In this document: positions 1 through 11,234 of the stretch, in pieces
Layout of the letters: each line of letters opens with the position of its first letter
Position numbering within the stretch: position 1 is the stretch's first letter
Assembly (NCBI GenBank): GCA_018466975.1
Contig: CM031562.1
Span: 2,046,001 to 2,110,000, forward strand
From: Sparassis latifolia
Lineage: Eukaryota; Basidiomycota; Agaricomycetes; Polyporales; Sparassidaceae
Length of the DNA: 64,000 nt
Direction: 5' to 3'
The notes under the pieces: model-generated
Database searches by the model: none
Told to the model about the DNA's origin: nothing
What the model saw: only the letters and a program-made list of their open reading frames with translations
Program-made: the position numbers and the translations under genes

Positions 1-376
1 TTCATCCTTATTGCTCTCCATTGCGCTGGGCCCCTGGGGTGAATGTGTGCGAGCGAGGAGGGAGGGGCTGCTGGGGTCAAGGTAGTAACTGGTGACCTGA
101 GAATTCGGAAGACGCTGAGATCACAGCGCGTCTAGTGACACTTACGTGGAGGTTACGAAGAGCTCTTACTCCGCTGTTAACCCAGTAGTTGTATTATAAC
201 AAAAAACCACTACGAAGTTGTTACATCACAAAATATTAACACGTCATCGTAAGTTTGATCACAAGTGCGTTGAAATCTCCTTTCAGTGACTGATTACCCA
301 ATCGTCACTGGCAGAGATTGCTCGCTCGCCATCCCGAGGATGCTTCGAGATCACTCACACTATCACCCGCCGGTAC
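1..376. other. Upstream region of the F-box gene; no gene seen
   Basis: This stretch has no convincing coding potential. It is the probable promoter and 5' leader of the F-box gene that starts at 377. An AT-rich patch with an A-run lies near 190-240. I see no consensus TATA box at a convincing spacing. Part of an upstream gene could lie here, but nothing supports it. Confidence 0.5.
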
Positions 377-2072
377 ATGCAGTCATCGCAGCCAACGACT
401 TTGACCGACGGCGCTGACACAGATGAGCTCGCCAGGTTCAGAAAGGCCTGGAGGGAGGAGGTCTACAGGAAGAAGGAAGGACCCGCCGTAGCACCCCCCA
501 AGCCCGACAGCGAGCCCCCTTCAGACGTCCTGCCCAACAGCACCAGCACCGTCGACCATACGCACCCCCCAAGTCGCAGCTCACCCGCAATCACCCATGG
601 TGAGGCAGGGGTTACGCCGAAGCCCGGATCTTCTCACCTCCCTCCGCTGAGCGCGAAACTCGCTCGCGCGGTCGAGGTGTACCGCCGCGCGGTACACTGT
701 GAGCAACAGAGCAACCTCGACGAGGCGCTCGTGCTGTACCGCACCGCGTTCCGCATGGAGCCCAACGTCGACAAGGCGTACGGTCAGGTCGAGCTGATTG
801 CCGCGGCCCATTCTATCTCTTCCAGCCATGCCTACACCGGACCGCCGCACAAGCGCCACCAGAAAACTGCGTCCTCGTCGGGCGGCGGCGTGCACGAGAT
901 CACGCGAGGCGTCGGTGAAGTGGACTTGCGCCCTGCGCCCGTGCCTGTCGTGCACACGGGCGCGTGCACGGTCGTCTCGGGGACGCTGGCGAGCGTGGTA
1001 GCGAGCTGGCCTCGTAATCTGGCCTTTGAGCCGGAGGACGAGCGCGAGGCGCTGCCGTTCAGGAGCCTGCCGGACGAGCTGCTCGTGCATATCCTCCAGT
1101 ATCTCGACACTGCTGCGCTCGAGAGATTCGCGGCGGTCAATCGCAAGGCGCGTGTTCTCAGTCTGGACGTCGCGATATGGAGGTGCGTGCGTTACTCTTG
1201 TTCTTTTCCACTAACCCATGTTCCTTGCCCTCGTGTCCAGGGAATTCGTGCATGCGGTTTACAAGCCACCGCAGATTGCAGAGGACGAGGACTTAGCTAC
1301 GCTGTTGGAGAAGTACACGCCGGATTACCGACGGCTGTATGTCGAGCAGCCTCGCGTACGGTTGGATGGGGTGTACATCGCTGTGTGCCATTACATGTAT
1401 GTACCTGTTCGTTTCAATGATCATGGTTTTATTCCCCGGTTAAGTGACATCGTTTCGATCATAGCCGTGCCGGTCTCAGCGAGAACGCGTGGGTGAATGT
1501 ACGTTTTGTCCACTTTTTAATCGTCCCACAAATACTGACTGCAAGTAACATCATCAGGTGAGTCACCTCATCACGTACCACCGGTACCTGTAAGTCGTCT
1601 GTTTTCCTGCCATTCAGTTGCAGGAGGGTGATCCGCGTCTTTGACGCCTCCTGCAGGCGATTCTATCCGAACGGTGAAGTGCTGTCCTTGCTCGCGAACG
1701 ATCAAGTCCCACCACGCCAAGTCATCTCAACCCTTAAGCCGACCCTACGGATGAAGGTCCGTCTCGTCACTCACTTCTATTCTCCCATTCGTGTCCATGC
1801 TCACCCGCACGCAGGGATTCTTCATCGGGAACTGGTACCTTGACGGCACGACAGTGCGCGTCACGAACTTGCTGGACCCGAGCGGCGGCTTCGTGCGGTA
1901 CGCGTTCCAGATGAAGCTCGAGCTGCGCTCGCGGCCGCTCGGGCGATGGAACCGTCTCGATTTTCGCGCGTACGACTCAGTCGACATCGCCAGTGGGGAG
2001 GCGACGCCGCTCGCGCTCAATCATGAACGCTCCTTCTGGTTCTCGAAGGTGCGGTCATACGCGTCGGCGTGA
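377..2072 (+). CDS. F-box protein, FBXO9/Pof7/Hrt3 family
   Basis: Substrate-recognition subunit of an SCF (Skp1-Cullin-F-box) ubiquitin ligase. Six exons are inferred: 377-1182, 1241-1396, 1465-1498, 1558-1589, 1624-1756 and 1815-2072. They join in frame into 472 aa. A TPR/MIT-like helical segment (AVEVYRRAVHCEQQ) lies near residues 95-140. The F-box starts with LPDELLVHILQYL near residue 230. The C-terminal half carries the family signature: a YHRYLR strand, then FYPNGEVLSLL, and near the end GNWYLDGTTVRV. That domain pairing is typical of human FBXO9, S. pombe Pof7 and yeast Hrt3. The fourth exon is only 32 nt. The first ATG in frame is used and no upstream in-frame ATG is visible. Family assignment is strong; its substrates cannot be read from sequence. 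Confidence 0.88.
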
Positions 2073-2906
2073 GCCAAAGACGCGTTTTTTCACGGGGAAT
2101 TCACGAGAACGACGACTGCATGTGCAGTCTTGAAGCTGGACGCCTAACGTGGATGTGGAGGGTTACAGGACATTGTGAAGCTAGAGAGTATACTGGTCCG
2201 ATGCGTACGATTATGTCTATTAACCTATTAGAAGCTGTCGAAGAATTATGAAAATCTGAATATTTGGTCTTCACAATACAGTATAGGTCGTGCACACACG
2301 TACGGCTTTCCGTATGACAAACCGACCCGAGGACGAATGTTCTCGGAACAGACGGCAAATGATTTGTCGCGAGCGTGTCGCCTCGTGTGCCTCTCTTCTC
2401 TAGCAATCGTCTGCACAATTTCGATCCTTGCCCCGTCAGAGCCTGCCACCGCCCTGCAGCTTCGCATGGTGCGCACATGACCGCGCCCAGTGATGGTCGG
2501 CTCACGGCATTCACGCTATCCGAATCGGATCCGGTGCTGAGCAGATGTCGAAGATGACTGAGCGTCAGAGCTGGTAATATTCGACGATAAGTTGGAAGGG
2601 TTGAATGACGAGGACGGAAGGGAGAGAGAATGTTGGCTGGGGTGGACATGGAGCGGTGGACCGCAGTAACGCCGTCCAGGAAGGCAGATAAAAAGGCGCG
2701 GGGTGAGTTCGCGACGTGAAGGGGCAATTGATTGCCCGCTCGACGCGTCGAGCCACTAGCGCCTTGCCCCGCTCCTTCTTGGTGTATCTCTTCCTCATAC
2801 CCCCACCTCGACCCATCTCTTCGTCCTTAGATTGCCTGCTCACCCCATCTGTAGAAATATCTTTTTCCGTAGAGGAAGTCACCTCTGATCACCCCGGATC
2901 ACAACC

Positions 2907-5900
2907 ATGGCCTCCTCGTCCACCTCCCTCCTTCACCCTCCGAGGCTCGCCTCCATGTTCGTGGGCTCTCCGAGTGCACCGGGAACGCCAGTCCATTCCA
3001 TCCAGTCAATGCGTCGAAAGTCCGCAGGCCACTCAGGCCCCCTCACCAAGATCCTCGTGGCCAACCGCGGCGTGCGTCCATTTCAACCGCATACAACCAT
3101 GCACCTCGGAGTACTAACAGATCAGGTTGTTTTCCCGGTGACAGGAAATTGCCATACGCGTTTTCCGTACGGCCCACGAGCTCGCGATGCACACCGTAGC
3201 CATTTTCTCCTTCGAGGATCGTCTCTCGGCCCACCGCCAAAAGGTGAGTGCTTGGTCGTGCTGCGGGCGTGCTGATGTCCACCTGGCCTCCGGATTTACA
3301 GGCGGACGAAGCTTACCAGGTTGGCAAAGGTCTGACTCCCGTCGGTGCCTACCTAGCCCAAGATGACATCATTAGGATCGCCCTCGAGCACGGCGTCGAT
3401 ATGATTCACCCCGGGTAAGGTCCATCGCGTGCTCAATCTCTGTGTCACTACTGACGGTAGTACACACTGCATGCAGATATGGCTTCCTCGCCGAGAACGC
3501 TCATTTCGCGCGCAAGGTCGAGATGGCCGGCTTGGCCTTCGTTGGCCCCTCTCCAGAGGTCATCGACCAGCTGGGTGATAAGACCAAGGCGCGCACAATC
3601 GGTGGGTTATCTCTACATATAAGTCCATATATGCGCGTTTCTCTCTAATATCTCACCACTTCAGCCATCAATATTGGCGTCCCAGTCGTGCCTGGTACCC
3701 CAGGCCCCGTCGCGTCCTACACCGAGGGGGATGCCTTCATCAAGGAGTACGGCTTCCCCGGTCCGCACCCGTTTGTTTCTGGGCCGCTGTGCCACAAAGC
3801 TGACGGTAGTGACGCAATACAGTGATCATCAAGGCCGCAATGGGCGGCGGTGGCCGCGGCATGCGTGTCGTGCGTGAGCAGTCCGACTTCAAGGACTCGT
3901 TCGAGCGCGCGGTGAGCGAGGCCAAGTCCGCGTTCGGTGATGGCACGGTGTTCATCGAGCGCTTCCTCGAGCGCCCGCGGCACATCGAGGTGCAACTCCT
4001 CGCAGACGCGCAGGGAAACACGATTCACCTCTTCGAGCGTGACTGCTCTGTGCAGCGCCGCCACCAGAAAGTCGTCGAGGTCGCGCCCGCGACGCATCTC
4101 CCAGAGGAGGTCCGCCGCGCAATCCTCGCGGACGCAATCAAGCTCGCGAAGAGCGTCGGGTACCGCAACGCGGGCACGGCCGAGTTCTTGGTCGACCAGA
4201 TGGGCAGGCATTATTTCATCGAAATCAACCCGCGCATCCAGGTTGAGCATACAATCACCGGTGGGTCTTCTGATGCATCCCCAATGTTGTGTTCAGACTC
4301 TAATCTTTTGCAAATCCGATTGCCACAGAGGAGATTACGGGCATCGACATCGTCGCTGCCCAGATCCAGATCGCGGCGGGCGCGACGCTCCCCCAGCTCG
4401 GTCTAACCCAGGAGGCCATCACCAAGCGCGGCTTCGCCATCCAGTGCCGAGTCACCACCGAGGACGCGGCCCAAAACTTCCAGCCCGATACAGGCAAGAT
4501 TGAAGTGTACCGCAGCTCAGGCGGAAACGGCGTGCGCCTCGACGCCAGCTCCGGCTTCGCGGGTGCTCAGATCACGGTTAGTACGGGTTACTCGGACAGG
4601 AGAGCTGCAATCGCAATATTGACTTTCGGTCGCAGCCTCACTATGACAGCTTGCTGGTGAAGGTCACCGTCAGCGGTACGACGTATGAAGTCGCGCGCAG
4701 GAAGATGCTGCGGGCCCTCGTCGAGTTCCGCATCCGTGGTGTAAAGGTGAATCGAACAGCCGCTTTCCCCCCTAGACCATCGCTGAGACACAGTGCAGAC
4801 GAACATCCCCTTCCTGTTCCGCCTCTTGACACACGACGTGTTCATCGGCGGGAAGACGTGGACAACAGTAAGCCATCTCCCTCGGTATACTTCCAAGCTC
4901 ACGTAACCCACTGCACGCGTCTAGTTCATCGACGACACACCCGAGCTCTTCAAGCTCGTGCAGAGCCAGAACCGTGCACAGAAACTCCTCGCGTACCTCG
5001 GTGATCTCACCGTGAACGGAAGCTCGATCAAGGGTCAGCAGGGCGAGCCGGGGTTGAGGGATGAGATCGTCGTCCCGCCATTCCAGGGGCGCGAGGACCC
5101 CGACGGGCCGCCACTGGATGCATCGCTCCCGTGTGAGACGGGATGGCGCAACATCATCGTCGAGCACGGACCGGAGGCGTTCGCCAAGGCAGTGCGCGAG
5201 TATCAAGGCGTGCTCATCATGGACACGACGTGGCGCGACGCGCACCAGTCGCTACTCGCTACACGCCTGCGCACGATCGACTTGGTCAACATCGCGAAGG
5301 AGACGAGCTGGGCGCTCGCAAACGCGTACAGTCTCGAGTGCTGGGGTGGTGCGACATTCGATGTTGCGATGCGCTTCCTATACGAGGACCCTTGGGAGCG
5401 GCTGGTGCGGTGGTCGAGGTTGCCTTGTGCTGTCCCGTGCTGATGGTATATTCTGCAGCGCACTTTGCGGAAGCTTGTGCCGAACATTCCTCTCCAGGCT
5501 CTGGTCCGTGGGGCAAACGGTGTTGGATACACGAGCTATCCGTTAGTGCTATTCTTCCCCAATAATAATGGTTTTGTGCTTGAGTTGTCTGCTCCAGCGA
5601 CAACGCGATCTACGATTTCTCCAAGAAGGCGGTGGAGAATGGTCTTGATATCTTCCGGGTGTTCGACTCGCTGAACTACATTGGTATACTTTTTGTCATT
5701 GCTTGTGTCCCACCGTCTCTGATGCTCTGCCACAGAGAACGTCGGTCAAGCCATTCTGCTGTATGCTTCGACGATGCTGACTCCTCGCAGATGAAACTGG
5801 GTATTGACGCGGCCAAGAAGGCAGGCGGCGTCGTCGAAGCTAGCGTTTGCTACAGCGGAGATGTGGCCGACCCGAAGAACACGAAGTACTCTCTGCAGTA

Positions 5901-7945
5901 CTACCTCAACTTCGTCGACGAGCTTGTCGCAGAGGGCATCCATGTTCTCGCCATTAAGGACATGGCGGGCCTGTTGAAGCCGCAGGCAGCCACCATGTAC
6001 GACTCTCATCGTACGCCTCTGGGTTGATTTCTCACCTGTACGGCATCACAGCCTCGTCGGTGCCATCAGGAAGAAGTACCCCGACCTCCCGATTCACGTC
6101 CACTCGCACGACACCGCGGGCATCTCAACTGCCAGCATGTTGGCAGCGGCAGCGGCTGGTGCGGATATAGTCGACGTCGCCATCGACAGTAAGTTCCGTT
6201 GGTTCATGTCCTCGGGAATCATTAATCGATGTGTCCCCAGGCATGTCCGGCCTGACTTCTCAGCCGCCTATGGGTGCCGTGTGCTCTGCCCTCGAGCAGA
6301 CCGGATTGGGCACGGGCATCCGCTATGCTGACATCCAGGCATTGAACCTGTACTGGAGCCAGGTGCGCATGCTGTACGGGTGCTTCGAGGCGAACGTGCG
6401 TGCGTCGGATTCGAGCGTGTTCGCGCACGAGATGCCTGGAGGACAGTACACGAACTTGATGGTGGGTGTTGAGATGAGAGTGATGCTTCATGATTTTCAC
6501 ATATCCTCGTAGTTCCAAGCTGCTCAGCTTGGCCTGGGTACGCAATGGACCGGTAAGTTACTTCCACATAACTTCGTTTTCAGAGGCCGGAGCTTCATGC
6601 GGAACTTGCAGAAATCAAGCAGAAGTACATTGAGGCGAACGAGCTCGTGAGTCAATGTCGTTGTCTTGGAAGTGCATGACGCTGACCATCCGACACGACT
6701 GCAGTGCGGCAACATCATCAAGGTATTATCTCCCAGGAAATGCTGGAGAAAGCATTCAGACTGATTGTTCAACCAGGTTACGCCGTCGTCTAAAGTTGTC
6801 GGTGACTTCGCGCAGTGGATGACCTCCAACGGTTTCTCCAAGAAAGATGTTCTCGAGCGTGCTGACCAGCTCGATTTCCCATCGTCTGTCGTCGAATTCT
6901 TCCAAGGTTACCTGGGGCAGCCCGTCGGAGGGTTTCCTGAACCCCTTCGCACCAAGATCATCCGGAACAAGCCCAGGATTGACGGCCGTCCTGGTGCGAC
7001 CATGGCCCCACTCAACTTCAAGAAGATCAAGGCTGAGCTCCGCAGTAAGTTCGGCAAGCACATCACGGACTCCGACGTCACGTCATATGTCATGTATCCC
7101 AAGGTATGCGAGTTGGCTTGCCGTGGCCGGTCGGTCTGCCTCACGGTATGTCACCCAGGTCTTCGAGGAGTATCAAGGATTCGTCGAGAAATACGGTGAT
7201 CTCAGGCAAGTCTGTTTGCGTCCCCCCTCGCACGTAGCGTTCATGCTCTTCCGCACGCAGTGTGATTCCCACGCGTTACTTCCTTGGACGGCCTGGGATT
7301 GGAGAGGAGATGCACATTTCCATCGAGAAGGGTAAGACTCTCATCATCCGTATTATGGCCATCGGCCCCCTCGTCGAAGGTCAAGCACAGCGTGACGTCT
7401 GGTTCGAAGTGAATGGCGAGGTGCGTTCATTCTCAAGGTGTCTCCGTGTCTCCCGTAATACTGACGTCGTGGCGCCTGTAGGTCCGTGCAGTGTCTGTGG
7501 AGGACAATAACTCCGCGGTGGAGACCGTGTCACGCGAAAAGGCGACGTCAGATCCTGGATCTGTCGGAGCGCCGATGTCAGGTGTCGTTGTCGAGGTGAG
7601 AGTGAAGGAGGGTGCAGAGATCAAGAAGGGTGACCCCGTCTGCGGTGAGTGATACCTCCCCTTTGCACCCGCACGCTTGTACTGACAAGGAGACGGGCTT
7701 AATGAAGTGATGAGCGCCATGAAGGCATGTTCCCCTCGTGTGTACCCGCGAAAATGATATTTACTGATGTTGCATACAGATGGAATCTGCTGTGACAGCT
7801 CCTGTCTCCGGGCACATCAAGCGTGTTACCGTTCACGAAGGTGTGTTTGCTGCCATCTCACACCATGAATATCTCGTAATGAAAATTTGTCTTACCAGGG
7901 GACTCGATCAACCAGGGTGACCTGGTGGTGGAAATTGTGCATTAA
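2907..7945 (+). CDS. PYC: Pyruvate carboxylase (biotin enzyme), many short introns
   Basis: Catalyses ATP- and bicarbonate-dependent carboxylation of pyruvate to oxaloacetate, the anaplerotic entry to the TCA cycle and gluconeogenesis. Domains in order: biotin carboxylase (KILVANRG, with ATP-grasp loop GGGGRGMR and [11 protein letters not shown]), carboxyltransferase ([33 protein letters not shown]), the PYC/OADA conserved domain, and a C-terminal biotinyl domain. The biotin-accepting Lys is in MSAMKMES, about 35 residues before the stop. The N-terminal 45 residues are Ser/Pro/Arg-rich; fungal PYC is usually cytosolic. Exons are short and numerous and include a 5-nt microexon at 5736-5740. 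Two introns have GC donors (7206 and 7725). A TATA-like AGATAAAAA lies at about 2686. The start is the first ATG before the conserved domain. Confidence 0.95.
5736..5740 (+). other. PYC: Five-nucleotide microexon of pyruvate carboxylase
   Basis: The exon before it ends at 5683 in ATT G, and the exon after it starts at 5791 with ATG AAA CTG. The conserved protein reads LNYIENMKLG, so AG AAC must lie between them. AGAAC occurs at 5736-5740 after a CCACAG acceptor and before a GTCGGT donor. Reading straight on from 5736 instead meets a stop in CGC AGA TGA around 5790. The flanking introns would be 52 and 50 nt. Confidence 0.8.
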
Positions 7946-8755
7946 TCTCACTCCTCATGTAACCTTGATCCGCGTCTTGAACCGATGCATGTAGGAGTAG
8001 GTCCCATAGAAGTAAACGCGAATATTGTCACGAATAAATGCATTTTTCGTCTTGTGACAAGGCAGTGAGCTGCCCGGAGCGCATGATCAACACATTGTCT
8101 TGATGGAGTGCCCCTTACAATACACGCCCACACAGAAATAAGCATTCGGTCCGTGGATGCGATGGACTATCGCTCGACGTCAACCGGGAGTGCGTCAAAG
8201 ACAACCAAGAAGGCCTTTTTGTGGTCACTGGGATCGCAATTTGGACACGCTGCAGGGAGAACCGCTCCCACCTGACCGAGCTCCTCTGGTCACGCTGAAT
8301 TGCGGAGTGGGGCAGACGTAATGGCACGGGGAAAGCCCATCTGTTGGCGTCTCGTACGTACTGCGGTACCTCGTCCTGCTTCGCAATTCACGGCACATAC
8401 AGCCTTCGATGCGTTTTAGGAAAGTAAACAGAGTTTGTAGCCGGAGAGTGACGGATCTGTATGCTGAATAGCGGGGAAGTGGGAAGGTATTACGACATGG
8501 AGCTCTGCTCCGTTCCGTTGTGACTGCGATGGCAGACTGATAATCATGTCCTGTGAGCCTGGTCGTGTGCTGGCCGTGGCTCGACGAAGCCGAGGTTGCC
8601 TGGAGAGCGGTGTATCTCTATTCAAAAATTTTAGACGTGACGGTTCAGCCTTCGAGTAAATACTGTGCTTCGGCGGACTCAATGGGGTGGTGTTAGGTGG
8701 TGCCGATCGAAGCCGGGTATGAACCAGAAGTAATTCGGACAGCTAACCTCGAAAT
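7946..8755. other. Intergenic, convergent 3' ends; no gene seen
   Basis: This stretch separates the convergent 3' ends of pyruvate carboxylase and nitronate monooxygenase. Only short, family-less reading frames occur here. A short extra C-terminal exon of the monooxygenase could lie near 8690-8735, because a gttag acceptor-like site on the minus strand continues the frame, but this is weak. Confidence 0.5.
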
Positions 8756-10044
8756 TCATGCGGATAGCACCTTTGCGCCCTTCACCTCGGACATGAGAGC
8801 CACGCCTTCGCCTGCCCACACCACCATGCGGGCGGGATCATTATTCTTGATCGCTTCGAGAAACTTGTCCTTCACATCCTGCAGGTGTACGCCCGCTTCC
8901 GTATCGTCAACTGTCTTATTGCGCAAAGCCCTCCCATTAATTCCGCGCGGCCATCCCAGGGTCCCTCTGGCCTGATCGAAGGCCATGGTGCGCACGGTCG
9001 AGTTAGAGTCGGCGGCTATAAGCGCTGCCTTCTGCGCATCGGAGTAGCGGCTCTCTGGGGTCAGAAGAAACCGAGTCCCCAACACGGCTCCCGCGGCGCC
9101 AAGAGTGAGCAATGCTGCAACTTGCGATCCAGTTGCCAAGCCTCCCGCCGCGAGAACGGGCGGGCCATCGTGCGGTAAATTTGCGATAATTGCAGATACG
9201 AGGGAAAAAACACTAGGAGCAGAAGAGCTGCCGTGCCCACCCGACTCAACGCCTGCGGGTCTCTCGATGAACAAAGGCGCAAAAATGGATGAAGCTTATC
9301 CGGGGGATCGTGCCGCACCTTGCGCGACGAGGACATCCGCCTTCCACTCCGAGACCGCCGTGAGAGCCTCTTGCACGGAAGACGTCTGTATGAATATCGT
9401 TGTCTTTCGGGGCGTAGCTGCCTTTGCGTCGGCTTCGCGCACGTATCGGATCCACCGGCCCAAATCATTGCCAAAAGCGAACCACACAGCCTGCACGTTG
9501 CTATCGAGCGCAGCATCGAGGAGTGCAGACGCCGTATCGGGACTGGCTTCTAGCAGCCAACCCAGATAGCCCACCCCGATGGGCAGCGGATTCGTTTTCC
9601 CGGGACCGACGTTGGGGAAACTCGCACGGATCGACGTAAGGTCATCGCGCAGCGTCTCTGCGGACTCGTACCCTCCATATATTTGCGTCAATGAGCGTCT
9701 CAAGAGACGCGTTAGGGAAGGGGTTTGCCTACTCACCTGGTGCCGTGAAGCCGAAGCCGCCTCCGAGAGATACTTGGGCCTGGTTAGCCAGTGGATAAGT
9801 CAGGGAGTAATCAGTTTGATCGCGAATGTGCAGGTTGATGGTGGCCCATCACGTACCGCGAGCTTGGCAGAGCTAGCACCTGCCATGGGGGCGGCGACAA
9901 CAGGTACTCGGATGCCTGTTGAAAGGTAGCGTAGAAGATGAAGCAGTTCGCAGACCAATCTCAGCGCGTGCTTGACGAGCACGCTCGGAACACAGATAGA
10001 TGCTCACCAAGGAGACGCGTTAGGCTGGTGTTTATCCCAACCAT
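8756..10044 (-). CDS. Nitronate monooxygenase (2-nitropropane dioxygenase family)
   Basis: FMN-dependent enzyme that oxidises alkyl nitronates, such as propionate 3-nitronate, to carbonyl compounds and nitrite. Five exons on the minus strand (10044-10008, 9915-9857, 9779-9737, 9672-9319, 9252-8756) join in frame into 329 aa. The FMN barrel begins with IRVPVVAAPMAGAS and a glycine-rich GGGFGF. The GVESGGHG motif carries the conserved His of fungal enzymes. AAGGLATGSQ and GAVLGTRFLLTPES form the phosphate-binding region. The start at 10044 sits in a 37-nt first exon; the reading MVGINTSLTRLL then leads straight into GIRVPVV across the intron. It is divergent from the Sm-B gene with 382 bp between start codons. 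The C-terminal end could be altered by an unseen last exon. Confidence 0.9.
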
Positions 10045-10426
10045 TGTGAAGATATGTTGATTGAATGCACGCTAGAGGGGGCTGTCGACGACAGAATTGC
10101 AACAAATCCTAATAAGTATGACAGATCGTCGACTCGTTCAGAGGCTCACGACCGACGAAATCCGACGACGTCCGACAATAATTCAGCGTTCGTATACCTA
10201 CATTAGAATATGTTATTTGCGAGCAATGATGAGCACAAGACCGCACAGTCGGGGTCGACGATGAGAACGAAATGTTGAAGTGATTCTGAACAATGAACTC
10301 AACAAGTCGCCATCCGCCACCGGCGGTGTTTGTACCTGTTTGGCACAACTTCATCGACGCTTCTGTTGTTGGTCCTCGTTGTCTGCGACATCCTCGAGCA
10401 CACCCTCAAAAACTATTTTGCCCATC
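10045..10426. promoter_or_regulatory. Shared divergent promoter region, nitronate monooxygenase / Sm-B
   Basis: The start codons of two divergent genes lie at 10044 (-) and 10427 (+), so this 382-bp interval must hold both promoters and both 5' leaders. I recognise no specific factor site. Confidence 0.5.
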
Positions 10427-11234
10427 ATGGTTGGTCTTCATCGTACCGAATTGCGACAGTACATCTAATGTTTTGCACGTTTCAGCCTCCTCCAAAATCC
10501 AAGGGCGGCAAGATGCTCAGCCTGATCAACTGGCGACTCAAAGTTACGATCAACGACGGCCGCGCATTTGTCGGCCAGATGCTCGCGTTCGATAGGCACA
10601 TGAACCTGGTTCTTGCAGACTGTGAGGAGTTTAGGCGGATACGCCCAAAGAGGAAGGCCGGCGAGGCAGAGGCGGGACCCATGCAGGAGGTAAAACGCAC
10701 CCTGGGACTCGTCATCCTCCGCGGCGAGACTGTCGTCAGCCTCTCAGTCGAGGGTCCCCCGCCCGTTGTTGACGAAGACAAAAAGAACGCGGTGCGTGTC
10801 GTGCTCTTCCCGCATGTTCCGTGCGAGTATGGGTTGGCGCGTAGTCCACTAACAGCATGCTTCTTCGCAGGTTCCAGTCGGTCCAGGACGCGGTATGCCG
10901 GCAGGTCGTGGTATGGGCATGCTGCCTCCCAGTGCGTGCATTTACCATCTGATCGGATGGAAGGGAAGATGGAATGACTCATTATTTTGCTTGCTTGTGC
11001 ACAGTGGGACCACCGTCGCTGCAGCGCCCGCCGATGTCATTTGGCCCGCCAGGTATGCCGGGCGGGCCTCCACCTGGTTTCCGACCGCCTGGTTTCCCTG
11101 GAGGACCCCCGCCTGGCATGCCCTTCCCTCCGCCGCCCGGCTTTGGCGGTCCTCCTCCTGGGTGAGTAGGCTTTCGCTTGGCGCTCGATTCGCATTTAGG
11201 CTCACGGACTGCCAGCTTCCAACCACCACAATAA
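10427..11234 (+). CDS. SMB1: Small nuclear ribonucleoprotein-associated protein B (Sm-B)
   Basis: Core Sm-ring protein of the U1, U2, U4 and U5 spliceosomal snRNPs. Five coding exons are inferred: 10427-10429 (the ATG alone), 10486-10791, 10871-10931, 11005-11161 and 11216-11234, giving 181 aa. The Sm1 motif reads LINWRLKVTINDGRAFVGQ, followed by AFDRHMNLVLADCEEF. Sm2 follows as RTLGLVILRGETVVS. The C-terminal tail is rich in PPG/PGG repeats, as usual for SmB. The first exon is only the initiator codon, with donor GTTGGT and a CTAAT branch site before the acceptor at 10485. The last intron has a perfect GTGAGT donor at 11162. If it is retained, translation stops at 11165 after PPPG; if spliced, the tail becomes PPPGFQPPQ. 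Identity is firm; the two terminal exons are inferred. Confidence 0.9.
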
